Assembly (NCBI GenBank): GCA_002682825.1
Contig: NOKP01000014.1
Location: 186,001-250,000, forward strand
Source of the DNA: Neonectria sp. B-13
Lineage: Eukaryota > Ascomycota > Sordariomycetes > Hypocreales > Nectriaceae
Direction of reading: 5' to 3'
Length of the DNA stretch: 64,000 nucleotides
This document shows, one piece after another, positions 12,480-23,339 of this stretch. A program made the translations under genes and the position numbers. The notes under the pieces were generated by a model. That model was not told where the DNA came from and ran no database searches. It worked only from the letters and a program-made list of their open reading frames with translations. Within the stretch, counting starts at the first letter, position 1, and every line of letters begins with the position of its first letter.

Positions 12480-12958
12480 CCTTAGGTAAAGCGAGTGTTG
12501 GTGTAGATGGGGTCGAGTAGGTTTGAAAGCGGAATCGATACCAGCCAATGGCAAAAGAGAACGGCAACAAATTGTAATTCTGGTTTCCCTTGTTTCGTGC
12601 ATTTTTCTTGCCTTGTCCGTTCCCAAGCGACTCTCGACGGCTTGGCCTCTAAAGAATTCTACAGGGCTGCAAACTTCTTTTTCTTTTCTTTTTTCTTTTC
12701 TTCTCTTTTCTTTTCTTTTCTCGGCAGTGGCCTGCATGACATGACTGTGTCACTGATCAGCCGGGAACTGAGACAAAACAGACAGCACATAGTCAGGACT
12801 CGGAGAGAAAACTCCAGCCACAACATGCAATAGCAACGATCCTATCACTTGCCAACACCGAAGGCCCTGTCGTGAAAATTGCCTGTTCGGGATGTTTGTT
12901 TGTGAGTTGTCGCTTGGTGGTGGCTTGGTCATGATTACCGAAATGGAGCTGCTTCTAT

Positions 12959-13058
12959 NNNNNNNNNNNNNNNNNNNNNNNNNNNNNNNNNNNNNNNNNN
13001 NNNNNNNNNNNNNNNNNNNNNNNNNNNNNNNNNNNNNNNNNNNNNNNNNNNNNNNNNN
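12959..13058. other. Assembly gap (100 N)
   Basis: Exactly 100 unresolved bases. The right flank starts with a G-rich run (TGGGGGGTGGGG). The round number suggests a placeholder of unknown true length. Confidence 0.98.
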
Positions 13059-13826
13059 TGGGGGGGTGGGGAAGAGGTGTGCGGCGGCGGGCTGTGACAA
13101 GAGTCCGGGAGCGGCCGGTGCCATGGCACGATAACTAGCGGCTTGGGTCTTTGTTGTATTCGTGCATATGTACAATGTGACGTCGGAGGAGAGGAGGCTC
13201 TTCGGTTGTTTGGTTCTCCATGCGGGTTGCAACCCGGCAATGCACACGGAGATGCCAATCATGAGAGAGATCGGCCACGCGAGTTGGGGTTGTGGGAGTT
13301 GATGCCGAGGTTGGGAGCATCCCCTTGCCTTCCCTTATCGAGGTGGTGTTGTCTCCGAGAACCAGCTGAAACCCTGCGTCCTGTGAGGTCCCTTCTGCCA
13401 AGACTTAGACACATGGCAGCCAGGACAGGTTGGTGGTGGTCATGTCAGATCTGCAACCGTCCAGCCAAATCACCAACACCAGCATCGGACCCCTGGATTG
13501 TCAACCGCACCCAGCCCAACTGAGGAACCTGTCCAGGCCGTCCAATCACAACCGGAACCGAGCCCTCGTTTGTCAAGGGACAAGAGAAAAGGGGAAACAG
13601 AAACAGGCTGTACCGAAAATCCACGAGTTGCATCTGCTGCTGCTGCTGCTGCTGCTGCTGCCACCACGACTACTACTGCTGCTACTACTCCTACATGAGA
13701 CCATATGTTTGTTTGAGCGTGTTGACCTTCTTTCCAGCCTGAACGCCGTTTCGTCCCTCCCTGTCTGAAACCAAGATTTTCCTCCCTAACTCGGTTCTCC
13801 TCCAAGTTACCACCCAGGTATTATGC

Positions 13827-15809
13827 TCAGCCCGTCTTCTTCTTCTTCTTAGGCCGATCTTCCTCTTCCTCTTCCTCTTCTTCATCGTCGTCTCCGCCGC
13901 CGCCGCCGCCGCCGCCGCCGCCATCGTTGCCAACGCCGCTGTCAGCCTCGCTGCCAGAGCCAGAGCTTTCGTGGTCGCTGTCAAACTCCTCGGCCACGTC
14001 GCTGTCGCTGTCGGCCTGGAAGTCCTCGTCCACGCTCTCCTCGTCCTCGTCGGCAGAGCCGCGGTCAGCCTTGGCGCCCACCACCTCGTCCTCAGAATCC
14101 ATCATATCCTGTTGGCGCAGGGCCGCCGCTAGCATGTTGGCATCCTCGTCAATCTCGTTCTTAACCCGCAGGCCCTTGAGCTTGAAGAAGCTCTCCAGGG
14201 CTTTGAGGTCCTCGCGACTGATGTTGCTGAACTGGGACGAACCGGCGCCGTTCTTCAGGAGGACAGTGATGTCAAAGGTGGAGAGGGCGGAAACAGCGCC
14301 GCTGACGCGGGAGAAGGTGACGGACTGCGTTTGCTCGTAGGCGATGTATGTGGCGGGCTTGGGCACGAACATGAAGGCCTTCTCTAGGCAGTACAGGGAA
14401 CCCTCGCTGGCCTTGATAGAGCACTTGATGCCATATTGGTTGCGGTGTCTGTGAATGGGACGAGTCAGCATTTGAAAGATAGGATAAACAAGCAGCACAG
14501 AAAGCGAAGAGAAAAAAGGGGGGTTAGGGAGGCATACGTGATAAAGTCCTTGGCAGGGGATGAGATCTTCTTGTTGGCCAGGCCGCGGAAGATCTTGGCC
14601 ACGACGTGATGCAGGGGCTCCTCGTAGTGAGGCTCCAGCTTGTCCTGGTACCTGCTCTTGAGCTCGTCCTCGTTGAGGTTCAGATCGATGGTCACCTCCT
14701 CGTCCTTCTTGAACTGCATCACCACAAAGGGGTACCGGGTCTGGCCCTGGCGCAGGGGAGGGTCTAGGCCGATACACAGCATGCAGTGGGTCTCGTCGGG
14801 CTTGGGGAGAACCATAAACTTCTTGATAGCCTCGTACTGGATCTTGTAGTCGTACGTCTTGCCGCGAAGGCGGAACGAGGCCTCGTACATGTCGATGTCG
14901 AAACGACCTCGGGGGGTGAGATGCAGAACATCCAGGAAGGTGGCAATGGTATCGCCAGCCGTCTCGCCAATCTCAGCCTTGTCGATGAGCGTCTCGTAGA
15001 AGAGCGCGGCGGCGTCCTTGACCTCCTCGCCGTTCTCGCTGCCGGCATCCTCGCCCTCCGTCTCCTTGCGGGTGGTGGTGCCGGGGATGTAGAAGCGCAT
15101 CTCGACGAGCTGGTCACGGCCGGCGGCGGCCTTGGTTCCCTTTGCGCGCGCGCCGCCCAGCTGCGGGTTGGCGCCCGTGTCGGCGGCGGCGGTCGGGGGA
15201 AGCGCCATCTCGACGGCGACCTCGTTGCGGCCGGCGAGGTTGGTGTTGGCAATGTCCGAGTAGGCGAGCTCAAAGGCCGGGCGGTTCTGGACGCTGAAGG
15301 TGAGCTCCGACTTGGAGAACTCGGCCTTGCCCCAGTTCCAGCCGCGCAGGGCGTGCTCCTTGTTCTCGAGGGCGGTGCTGTACCAGTTCTTGAACACCTT
15401 GGCGAGCCGGTCGTACTCGTCCTGCTGGAAGCCGTCGAGCTGGATGGTGCCGGAGCTGGCGCGCTGGAGGATCTTGATCTCGTAGCCCTTTGCCGCGCGA
15501 CTCCATTGCGCGGCGGCGATGTTGGCGTGGTCGAGAGTGAAGGTGTCGCCGCCGCCCGAGGGCTTCCAGCCGAATCCCGTCTCGGCGAACCTACACTTGC
15601 CGCTCTCCTTGGAGAGGTCCAAGTAGATGTTGTCGAAGCTCTCGCTGCGAGGGTGTGAAGGGCCATGGTTAGCTGAATTCTGACAATGAGGCGATCATCA
15701 CAGCCTCTCTTTCTTTCTGTCTGTCTCTCTGTCTGCTGCCCCCGTCACTCTCTCTAACGAGGGAGATGCCAGGAATTGGGAATCGACGGGAAACTCACAT
15801 GGCAGTCAT
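13827..15809 (-). CDS. pob3: FACT complex subunit Pob3 (SSRP1 family)
   Basis: The model is complement(join(13827..14448,14538..15644,15799..15809)), 579 residues. Pob3 pairs with Spt16 in FACT, which disassembles and reassembles nucleosomes ahead of polymerases in the nucleus. An 11-base first exon (ATG ACT GCC AT, then GTGAGT) joins across a 154-bp intron to give MTAIESFDNIYLDLS, the expected Pob3 N-terminus. A second 89-bp intron restores FITHRNQYG. The order is: N-terminal Pob3/PH-like region, structure-specific recognition domain, a tandem-PH middle domain to about 470, then a highly acidic Asp/Glu tail with a Gly run, closing with a basic KKKKKTG. No HMG box is present, as is normal for fungi, where it is a separate protein. 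The Gly run is encoded by a (GCC)n tract on the plus strand near 13900 and is likely length-variable. Confidence 0.95.
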
Positions 15810-16742
15810 GGCGACGGCAGAGCTTCAAAAGCCGGGTTTGTTCGGGAAGAAAAAGAGGGGGAGATGGGAGGAAGGAGAGTGGTAACTCTGTTCTCTCACC
15901 GTTGCGACGAAGATGCGATCGGGCCAACTCGAAATTTGAGAATGGGACGTAGCGAACGTTGTACGTCGTAGCTTGCGAGCTTCGCGGTCAGGGCGCGCCA
16001 AAAACACGCGCCACCTGAGTGCAGCAAGCACCAGCAGTGGCTCGCGCGCGCGACCCCCTGTGAACCACTATAACTCGCTGGGGGATGACCTAAGATAGGT
16101 AGGTACGTACTGCAGCCTGAGGCGGCCAGGCGGACTCAACAAGACAACAGGTGCCGGATACTGGATACTCTGGTTTGCAGGGGACGCCAGAGCGCATGAG
16201 CCACTGAGACGGGGTTAGCGTTCGTTGTAACAGGTACCCTGCCATCCGCGTACCTGGCCTGCCCCAGTCATTTCGCGGAGAAAGGTCAAGCCCCAACGCA
16301 TCGAAACTGCCTGCGGGTCACATGCGCTATGCTGAGGCGGCCGGGTCAGGTACTCGCGGATGCCTGCCTGCTAAGTGTTTATCGGTTCCAGTTAGTGCGT
16401 CGGCCGGTTTCATGTAGCTTTCCATTGGAGTAGCACCACCTGGTACTTGACAACTGCACTCGCCCCATCTCCGCAGTTAGGCCGCTTTCAGCTTCCAAGC
16501 ACCAGGATACCTCCTGGGCGAACCCTTTCGGCATTTGCTCCACTGGCGATAGCGCCCGCGTGCCAGATATGACAACATCAGTTGGCTATCCTCCGCCTCT
16601 CTCCGCCGCCTGCCCGACTCTCAGATTCTCTACTTCTTCTCGTCCTCTGCCTCGCCATCACCACATTCATTCTTCTCCTTCTCCACGCCCCACTACTTCT
16701 CCCTCTGCACATCTCTTGCTGCTACAGATTCATTCATCTTCT
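15810..16742. promoter_or_regulatory. Divergent intergenic region between pob3 and atg15
   Basis: About 930 bp separate the two start codons, so both promoters should lie here. Pyrimidine-rich sequence around 16600-16740 directly precedes the preferred atg15 start and is probably its 5' UTR. No other gene is visible. Confidence 0.55.
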
Positions 16743-18638
16743 ATGGTCCACCCCGTCATGACATCCCGTCATCCCCGGCCACCTAGTTCTAGGTGCGCCT
16801 CAGCCGCCAGAGTAACATCCGCCCTGCTCTTATCGTTCCTCGCCTTCACGCCATCACTCGTCGCCGCCGACAACAACGCCCGCCACTTGAGCGACGATAT
16901 CCTGCTGCCTCCGGGCCTCGGCGTCCCCTCGAATCCCGACCCCCCCGCACCTGCCGAGCATACCTTCTCCCTCCGCCACATCTTCCACCACGGCACCTAT
17001 CGGCATCCGGAGCTACACCGGAGGAGAGACGTGGACCACGAGAAGTCGAGGGTGTTTTTGGCCGCCGAAGATGGCTATGGTGAGCAGGAAGTCTTTCGGC
17101 TCAAGGCCAAGAGCCGCGCCTCGCCAATAGAGCGAATGGTAGACCGGAGGCCTTCCGTCGTGGACCCCATCGTGGCCGAGTCTCGGCGACAGGGTTACGC
17201 GGCCGTCCTCGATGCATCGGCCTGGACCCTCGACCAAGTTTCGTCACCCGACATCACCGACAAGGAGACTGTCTTGACTCTCGCCAGGATTACCGCCAAC
17301 GCCTATGTTGCGAATGAAACCGACGCCGACTGGGAGGATGTCAATCCTCACTTCAACCGCACCGCCGATTTCGGATGGGAGGGCGATGGTCTCCGCGGCC
17401 ACGTCTTCGTCGACGACTCGAACTCAACCATCGTCATTGGCTTGAAGGGCACTTCCATGGCCGTCTTTGATGGCGAGGGCACCACCACCAACGACAAGGT
17501 CAACGACAACCTCTTCTTTAGTTGCTGTTGCGCCCAACAGGGACAGTGGACTTGGCACCAGGTCTGCGATTGCGCCACCGACACATTCACCTGCAACAAC
17601 ACTTGCGTGGTTGACGCGTTGCGAGAGGAGAATCGGTACTATACTGCTGCGCGCGAGCTATACTCCAACGTGACGGAGCTGTATCCTGATGCCATGGTCT
17701 GGCTGACCGGCCACTCGCTTGGCGGGGCCGTCACTTCGATGCTAGGACTAACCTACGGCCTGCCCGTCGTCACCTTTGAAGCTGTCCCAGAGGCTCTCCC
17801 GGTCACCAGGTTGGGCCTGCCCGTTCCTCCCGGCGCCGACCCTAGGTTTCCCCAGGTGCGTGATAACACTGGTACGTACCATTTTGGTCACACCGCGGAC
17901 CCGGTCTATATTGGCACATGCAACGGAGCCACGGCTTCATGCTCCTTCGCGGGATATGCCATGGAGTCTGCGTGCCACACTGGCTACGAATGCGTCTACG
18001 ACGTAGTAGCAGACAAGGGGTGGCGGGTCGGCATCGGCACCCACAGGATTCGGTCTGTCATCGACGACGTCATCACCAAGTACGATGATGTGCCAGTGTG
18101 TCGACGTACCCCGGAATGCCGAGACTGTGCTCAGTGGAAGATGTACGAGAGCAACGGAACGGACAGCACAACCACGGCGACCCAAACCACAACCAAGACA
18201 CGCACTCGAACTACCACCTGCAAGACACCAGGATGGTGGGGGTGCCTTGATAAGTCAACCCCCGGTCCGACAACGACAACTACGACGAGTTCAACATCTA
18301 CATCCACTTGCAAGACGCCTGGTTGGTTTGGATGCAAGGACGTAATCACCACGGAAACCACCACCACGGAAATCACCACCACCGAGAGCAGCGCTACACC
18401 AACTACGACTTGCCACACACCCGGCAGATTCTGGGGCTGCCGTGACGATGTGCCTACGACGACTGAGACCCAGCCTAGCCCTGTGACGCTTCCATCCATG
18501 ACAGGGATACCAACGGCCACCTCAACGGCACCTTCGAGTGCCTCGCCTCCTGAGCGGACATGCCTGCGTCGAAGCTGGCTTGGGTTCTGCAAGGAGTGGA
18601 ATGGAGAGAAGACGGAAATTTCCCCGGATGATCTGTAG
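16743..18638 (+). CDS. atg15: Autophagic lipase Atg15 with C-terminal Cys/Thr repeats
   Basis: Single exon, 631 residues from ATG 16743. An in-frame ATG at 16560 would add 61 Ser/Pro/His-rich residues; I prefer 16743 because it places the hydrophobic segment (about residues 24-43, LLLSFLAF core) near the N-terminus, as in the Atg15 signal anchor. Atg15 is a class 3 phospholipase carried by the MVB route to the vacuole, where it breaks down membranes of autophagic and Cvt bodies. The nucleophile elbow GHSLGG lies near residue 325 (Ser in the middle). Several Asn-linked sites (NET, NRT, NST, NVT) fit a lumenal domain. After about residue 475 the tail alternates Thr-rich linkers with three repeats of TC-K/H-TPG-...-GC type, plus a final Cys-Trp unit, a likely O-glycosylated stalk. 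The core identity is secure; the role of the tail is not known. Confidence 0.92.
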   Translation: MVHPVMTSRHPRPPSSRCASAARVTSALLLSFLAFTPSLVAADNNARHLSDDILLPPGLGVPSNPDPPAPAEHTFSLRHIFHHGTYRHPELHRRRDVDHEKSRVFLAAEDGYGEQEVFRLKAKSRASPIERMVDRRPSVVDPIVAESRRQGYAAVLDASAWTLDQVSSPDITDKETVLTLARITANAYVANETDADWEDVNPHFNRTADFGWEGDGLRGHVFVDDSNSTIVIGLKGTSMAVFDGEGTTTNDKVNDNLFFSCCCAQQGQWTWHQVCDCATDTFTCNNTCVVDALREENRYYTAARELYSNVTELYPDAMVWLTGHSLGGAVTSMLGLTYGLPVVTFEAVPEALPVTRLGLPVPPGADPRFPQVRDNTGTYHFGHTADPVYIGTCNGATASCSFAGYAMESACHTGYECVYDVVADKGWRVGIGTHRIRSVIDDVITKYDDVPVCRRTPECRDCAQWKMYESNGTDSTTTATQTTTKTRTRTTTCKTPGWWGCLDKSTPGPTTTTTTSSTSTSTCKTPGWFGCKDVITTETTTTEITTTESSATPTTTCHTPGRFWGCRDDVPTTTETQPSPVTLPSMTGIPTATSTAPSSASPPERTCLRRSWLGFCKEWNGEKTEISPDDL

Positions 18639-19359
18639 CGACCACAGAAACTACTCGGGACGGTAATTCAACATATAGGCCCTCGTACTGAAAGGAGAGG
18701 GTTTTTGGCAGTTTGCGATTTCTACAGCTGCTGCACCTGGAGCAAGGGGCTCTTGTCGCGGCAATTCTGGCGTTGGAAGTTGAACTGGTTTTTGTCAAGG
18801 GAGTGAATGTTCTTTCACACATGGATGGCATCATGTCATGTTTATATACACAAATACATACATTCGTACACATAGGAGGCGGCCGAATGGTCTCAGGTTG
18901 GATTTGGTTGGACAACGGCGTTGGGCTTAATGAGATGGACCGACGAAGGTGTGCGGTACCACGGCGAGCATAGATAGAACTCCCACTTTGGGCAATAGAA
19001 TAACGAAGCTACTGTGCTTGTTGAAAATCATACTACACGCCTGGTGTCTAATTTTTATTATTAAATTAATCGTAATTTCTATCAATCGCAGAATTCGGGT
19101 TCGAGCTCTTTGCTAGGAGTCGTTGTGTTGTTGGTCATTCATTGGCTACCTCTCACATGGTTCCGTGATGTCAGCGACCAAAAATTTGTTCCCCTCCACC
19201 ACGAAACGCGTCTTCCTGCCACCTTCATCATCGCTCAAGAACCGCCTCAACGAAATCGCATCCCAACCCGCAAACTCGCATCCACGCAGGGCCATGTGAT
19301 TCTCCCTCGGCACCTTCACCCTGGTTCCCCCCCCGAAAAAACAAGCGGATGATTTTACG
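18639..19359. other. Tandem intergenic region atg15-vps72
   Basis: About 720 bp between two same-strand genes. It contains the atg15 3' UTR and, from about 19000, an AT-rich stretch (TTTTTATTATTAAATTAATC) that could be a terminator or promoter boundary. No gene is seen. Confidence 0.5.
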
Positions 19360-22300
19360 ATGGAGCCGGAATCCAAGCCCTCGGAAAGGGACGGCTCCCG
19401 ATCCCCGGACTTGTCGAGCGACAGCGACAGCGACAGCGACGCAGGCATCGGCCGCGACAGCAATTCCGACAGCCAGGCCAACGCCGAGCCGCAGGTCGAA
19501 TGGCTGGCCACGGGGCGCGAGCGCCGATCCACGGCCGGAAACCGGATGAAGTCGATGCTCGCCAACGAAGAGCCCGACTCCGACCTGGAGCTCCTGTTCG
19601 CCGAGGACGAGAACGACCAGGGATTCAGCGACGTCGACGATGACGGGTCCGACGTCCGCATGGACTCGTCGTCGGATGACGAAGACGACAACACCAACCA
19701 CAACAACGGCGACGAGGACCTCGAGGGCGAAAAGGAGCTAGAGAGGCAGGCCAAGGAGCGCCGCACCGCCCAGCGCAAACGCAAAGCCCAGGAAGCCATC
19801 CCAGCCAAGTTCCGCAAGAAGGTCCGCATCAACCCCACGACCGCGCCCGCCGCCCCCAAGCCCGCTCCCAGGCCAGCACCGCGGCCCAAGAAGAAGTCGG
19901 AGCGCACGTCGTGGCTGCCGTCGGTGACGGACCTCCCCACGCGGGCCTCGTCGCGGCAGACGACGCGGTGGTCCAAGGAGCAGCTGCACCAGCAAATGGT
20001 GGAGCGCGAAGCGAAGCGGCTGAAGCAGCTGGCGCAGATGCAGAAGAAGGCGGCGCGGCTAGAGTCGCTGAAGAAGCCGCCGATGACGCAGGAGGAGCGG
20101 CTGCGCGAGGCTGCCCTGGTGGAGAAGCGCAACAGCAAGAGCCTGAACCGGTGGGAGGTGGCGGAGAAGCAGCGCGAGGAGGACCGGCGCGCGCGGCTGG
20201 CGGCGCTGAACGAGCGGACACTCAAGGGTCCCGTCATCACCTTCTGGAGTGGCATTGGCGAGTGGATGGGGAGGAACATGGTTGTGGAGGAGCCGGCCAA
20301 GAAGAAGAGGGAGAGGGTCGACAAGAACAAGGGCAAGGGGAAGGACAAGGAGAAGACCAACGACGAGGCGGCAGAGGTCAAGACAGAGGTGAAAGACGCT
20401 GGAAAAGATGCCGGCAAAGACGATGCCAAAGTTAACGGTCAAGTGGACGGAAAACAAGTCACTTCAGCAGCAGGCAATGATGATGCTCCCAACCGAAAGC
20501 CCGAGTCTCCTCAACCCCCGCAACAGACCTCTCCGCAACCCCCGGTTGAGACTCTGGTAGCTACACAAGCTACTCAAACCACTGCAGCCATTCCAGCTAT
20601 TCCAGTTACTTCAGCTGCTGCAACTATTCCAGCTATCCCAGCTATCCCAGCTATCCCAGCTCCAACAGTCTCAACACCGAAAGAAGGCGATGCAATGGTT
20701 CCCATCAAGGTCGAGGAACCCCCGGCCAAACTCGCAGGCACTCCCACCACAACCGAGAAGCCGGATCTGCCCAAGACGGAAGATCCGCCCCGATTGATGG
20801 CGATGCCACCTCCACCACCTCGAATCGCCAGTGGCCTGGCTGCTCCAGCTCCAGCTCCAGCTCCACCGCCTCCACTTACTCCTTCTCCTCCTCCCAATGG
20901 CCTGGCTGCCCCTACCCTTCCTCCTCCTCCTTCTCCTTCAAGTGGACTCGCTGCCCCTTCACCTTCCTCTCCAAGTGGTTTAGCGGCACCTGCTCCTCCG
21001 CCGCCGCCACCTTCTACCAGTGGACTGGCTGCTCCGGCTCCGGCTCCGGCTCCGGATTCTGCTCCCCCGGGTGCACAACGGTCCATCATGACTCCTCCAC
21101 TGGGTTATCACGGACGGCCGCCGGAATCTAAGCCATCCGGTGTCCTCGCCGCGCCTGTCCTCGCTCCCCCGCCGAGCATCAACGTCAACGGTGCTCCCCC
21201 GTCGATGATGGGCTTTAACTCTGGCCCTGGTAATACCAAGTCCAACGTTCTAGCTCTGCCGAATACCTCCCAGGGGTCTGGTCCTCCGACCATGTCCAGT
21301 ATGGCGGCCCCGGGGAGGCTCAGTCCACCCATCCATCTCGCCGCTCCCGCTCCCGCTCCCGCTCCCGCGCCACCCAGACTCACAGCTGCACCTACGCCGT
21401 CCACATCCACACCCAACCCGGCTCCTCCTAAAGAGATACCTCTTCAGCCCATCTCCAACCCTCCCGCCACCCTAAACAAATCCGCTACCCCGGACACGGC
21501 CGTACAACCGCCCGAGCCTCCCAAACCCTCCACGGGCGCCCGTAACGCCATTGTCTTCCAGAACTTTGATGAGAACGCCATCAAGGACCGCACTGTCCAG
21601 ACTCAACTCATCTTTGGTCGCAAGATGACCAAGCTCGGCAGTAAGTTTCAGCTCTGGTCTTATGGCCCCCAACTCCGTTATAAACATCTTCATCTACACC
21701 CATGACTAACCCGTTGCCGCAGAACCCTCGCACGCACCCCTCTGCGTCATCACAAACCACCCGGCCCGCTACCGGGACCCCAAGACCGGGCTACCGTACT
21801 TTAACGCCTATGCGTATCGCGAGATTCAGCGACTATGCCGCGGCGAGCACCGCTGGAGCAAGATCCTGAACGCCTGGGTCGGCAGCGGCTCCTTCGCGGC
21901 CCGTGGAGTCCCTGAGCGATTCCTGAATCCAAACAAGAAGAGGCCTGTCGAGGACAAGGCGGGGACGGAGAAGAAGGCAGATGATGGGAAAACTCCCGAG
22001 ACAAAGCCTGCCGAGGCCAAGCCTGCTGATGTGAAGCCCATTGAGGTGAAGCCTACTGGGGGCAACCTCGTTGAGGTGAAAGCACCGGAAGTGAAGATTC
22101 CAGAGGCCAAGGCTCCAGAGTTGAATGCCCCAGAAGCAAAGCCTTCAGAAGCAAAACTCCCAGAGGCGACGGTCTTTGAAGCGAAGCCGCCAGAGGCAGA
22201 TGCTCCCGATGTGAAGACGGCGGAGCCAGCGGTGACAGCCCCAGATGCAACACCCCCCGAGCCCAAACAAGAAGCAAACCCGCCAACGGTCCAGCCACCC

Positions 22301-22468
22301 GATGTGGCGAGGCCCGAAGCCCCTAAACCCGACATCACATCCAATATACCTCCCGTTGCATCGACGGCTCCGACCCTTGCTACACCCAACGTTACAGCAG
22401 TTCAGCAGGCATCAACCGCTCCCTCCGCCGCTACCACTACGGAGGTTGCGCCGGTCGAGACAAAATAA
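19360..22468 (+). CDS. vps72: SWR1 complex subunit Vps72/Swc2 (YL1 family), very long
   Basis: The model is join(19360..21640,21723..22468), 1008 residues. The 82-bp intron starts GTAAGT, has TGACTAAC and ends CAG; joining gives KLGKPSHAPLC. Vps72/YL1 binds the H2A.Z-H2B dimer in the SWR1 remodeller and helps replace H2A in chromatin. The YL1 N-terminal signature is at about residues 48-90 (LATGRERRSTAGNRM, then an acidic DLELLFAEDE H2A.Z-contact stretch), followed by a basic region to about 310. The YL1_C domain begins at the exon junction, about residues 760-830 (CVITNHPARYRDPKTGLPY). Between them lie ~400 residues of Pro/Ala-rich sequence with repeated SGLAAP units, and after YL1_C a tail of EAK/PE-type repeats. 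Both expansions make it far longer than yeast Swc2. Domain identity is firm. Confidence 0.93.
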
Positions 22469-23339
22469 TCCGGCACGTCGCGCGGACGGCAGAGGCCGCG
22501 ACGTTGTATAATTACTATGTAGATGTTAAGTCCTAGATAGATGGAGGGAGTATGTGTGTATATGAATACCCGCTAGCGGCTTAGTACCTGTTAAGACCAA
22601 TAGACGAAAACGCCCGAGGACAGCATGGGAAAAAGTTAATCGTATGGTTTGGAATAAATGAAACCTCAGCTTTAAAATAGGCCAACGTGATAAGAATCAA
22701 GATCACGTTACTAAGTATATCACATCGATTGGGGTACATTGAACGTTGGCTTTGTGTTGCTTCATTCGGTATCTATCTAAGTCCTGCTAGACCTTCCCGA
22801 CCCAAATGGAAGCAAACCACCAAACATCCTACTCGATGCTGTCTCAGTCCCGTCATTCTTAAGATTGCGTTGCAAACATGACTGCCACATCCCATCTCAT
22901 CTCCTTGCCATTTGCCGTCCAAATTGTGTATCAAAGCAAATGTCAATTTCCTTTTCCATTCCCCCAGATTTCCCCCCATCCCATTTTGAAACCTCCAATA
23001 ACCGAAAGGGCAAAACCATGTAGACGCTTCCCAATACCAAAGATGCCCGCGTCGTCTCATTCCTTTTATTCTGCCCTTAAAAAAAACGCCGATGCCATGT
23101 CCTGGTTGCTGCTAGAGCCCAGGTCATAGCGAGGGACGAAACCCGCTTTATAAAAATAAAAATAATAAAAAGTTCAAATCAAACAAAACGCCGTCTAAAT
23201 GCTGCCGAAGGTTGTGGGTGGGGAAGGGCATGAGCCCACGCCGAGAAGTTGTTGTTACAGAGTCGAGTGAAAGAATTTTCTGGAGGGATTGATAGTATTT
23301 GTTGTTGTTGTTGAGTCAATGTGGAGGAAGTTGGAATCT
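22469..23339. other. Convergent 3' intergenic region
   Basis: AT-richer sequence between the vps72 stop and the stop of the minus-strand gene. It contains poly(A)-like AATAAA/AAAATAAAAATAATAAA stretches around 22650-23170 consistent with 3' ends. No gene is supported. Confidence 0.5.

Larger units (their letters stand above)
8524..13826. other. 5.3-kb region without a recognisable gene, includes the assembly gap
   Basis: The region lies between the bHLH start and the Pob3 3' end. Frames of up to ~210 codons occur on both strands but have low-complexity composition and no family features. It holds a pyrimidine-rich stretch at about 9570-9630, (GTC)n at 11345-11368, G-rich repeats at 12426-12479, CTTTT-type tracts around 12680-12720 and (CTG)n at about 13634-13660. 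It may be long bHLH promoter and 5' UTR sequence; nothing more can be supported. Confidence 0.5.

Noticed and set aside
14786..15658. 290-codon plus-strand frame
   Set aside because: It is antisense to Pob3 exon 2, Leu/Val/Gly-biased, a shadow of a GC-rich gene.
19146..20429. 427-codon minus-strand frame
   Set aside because: Antisense to vps72, Ser/Arg-rich; no family motif.
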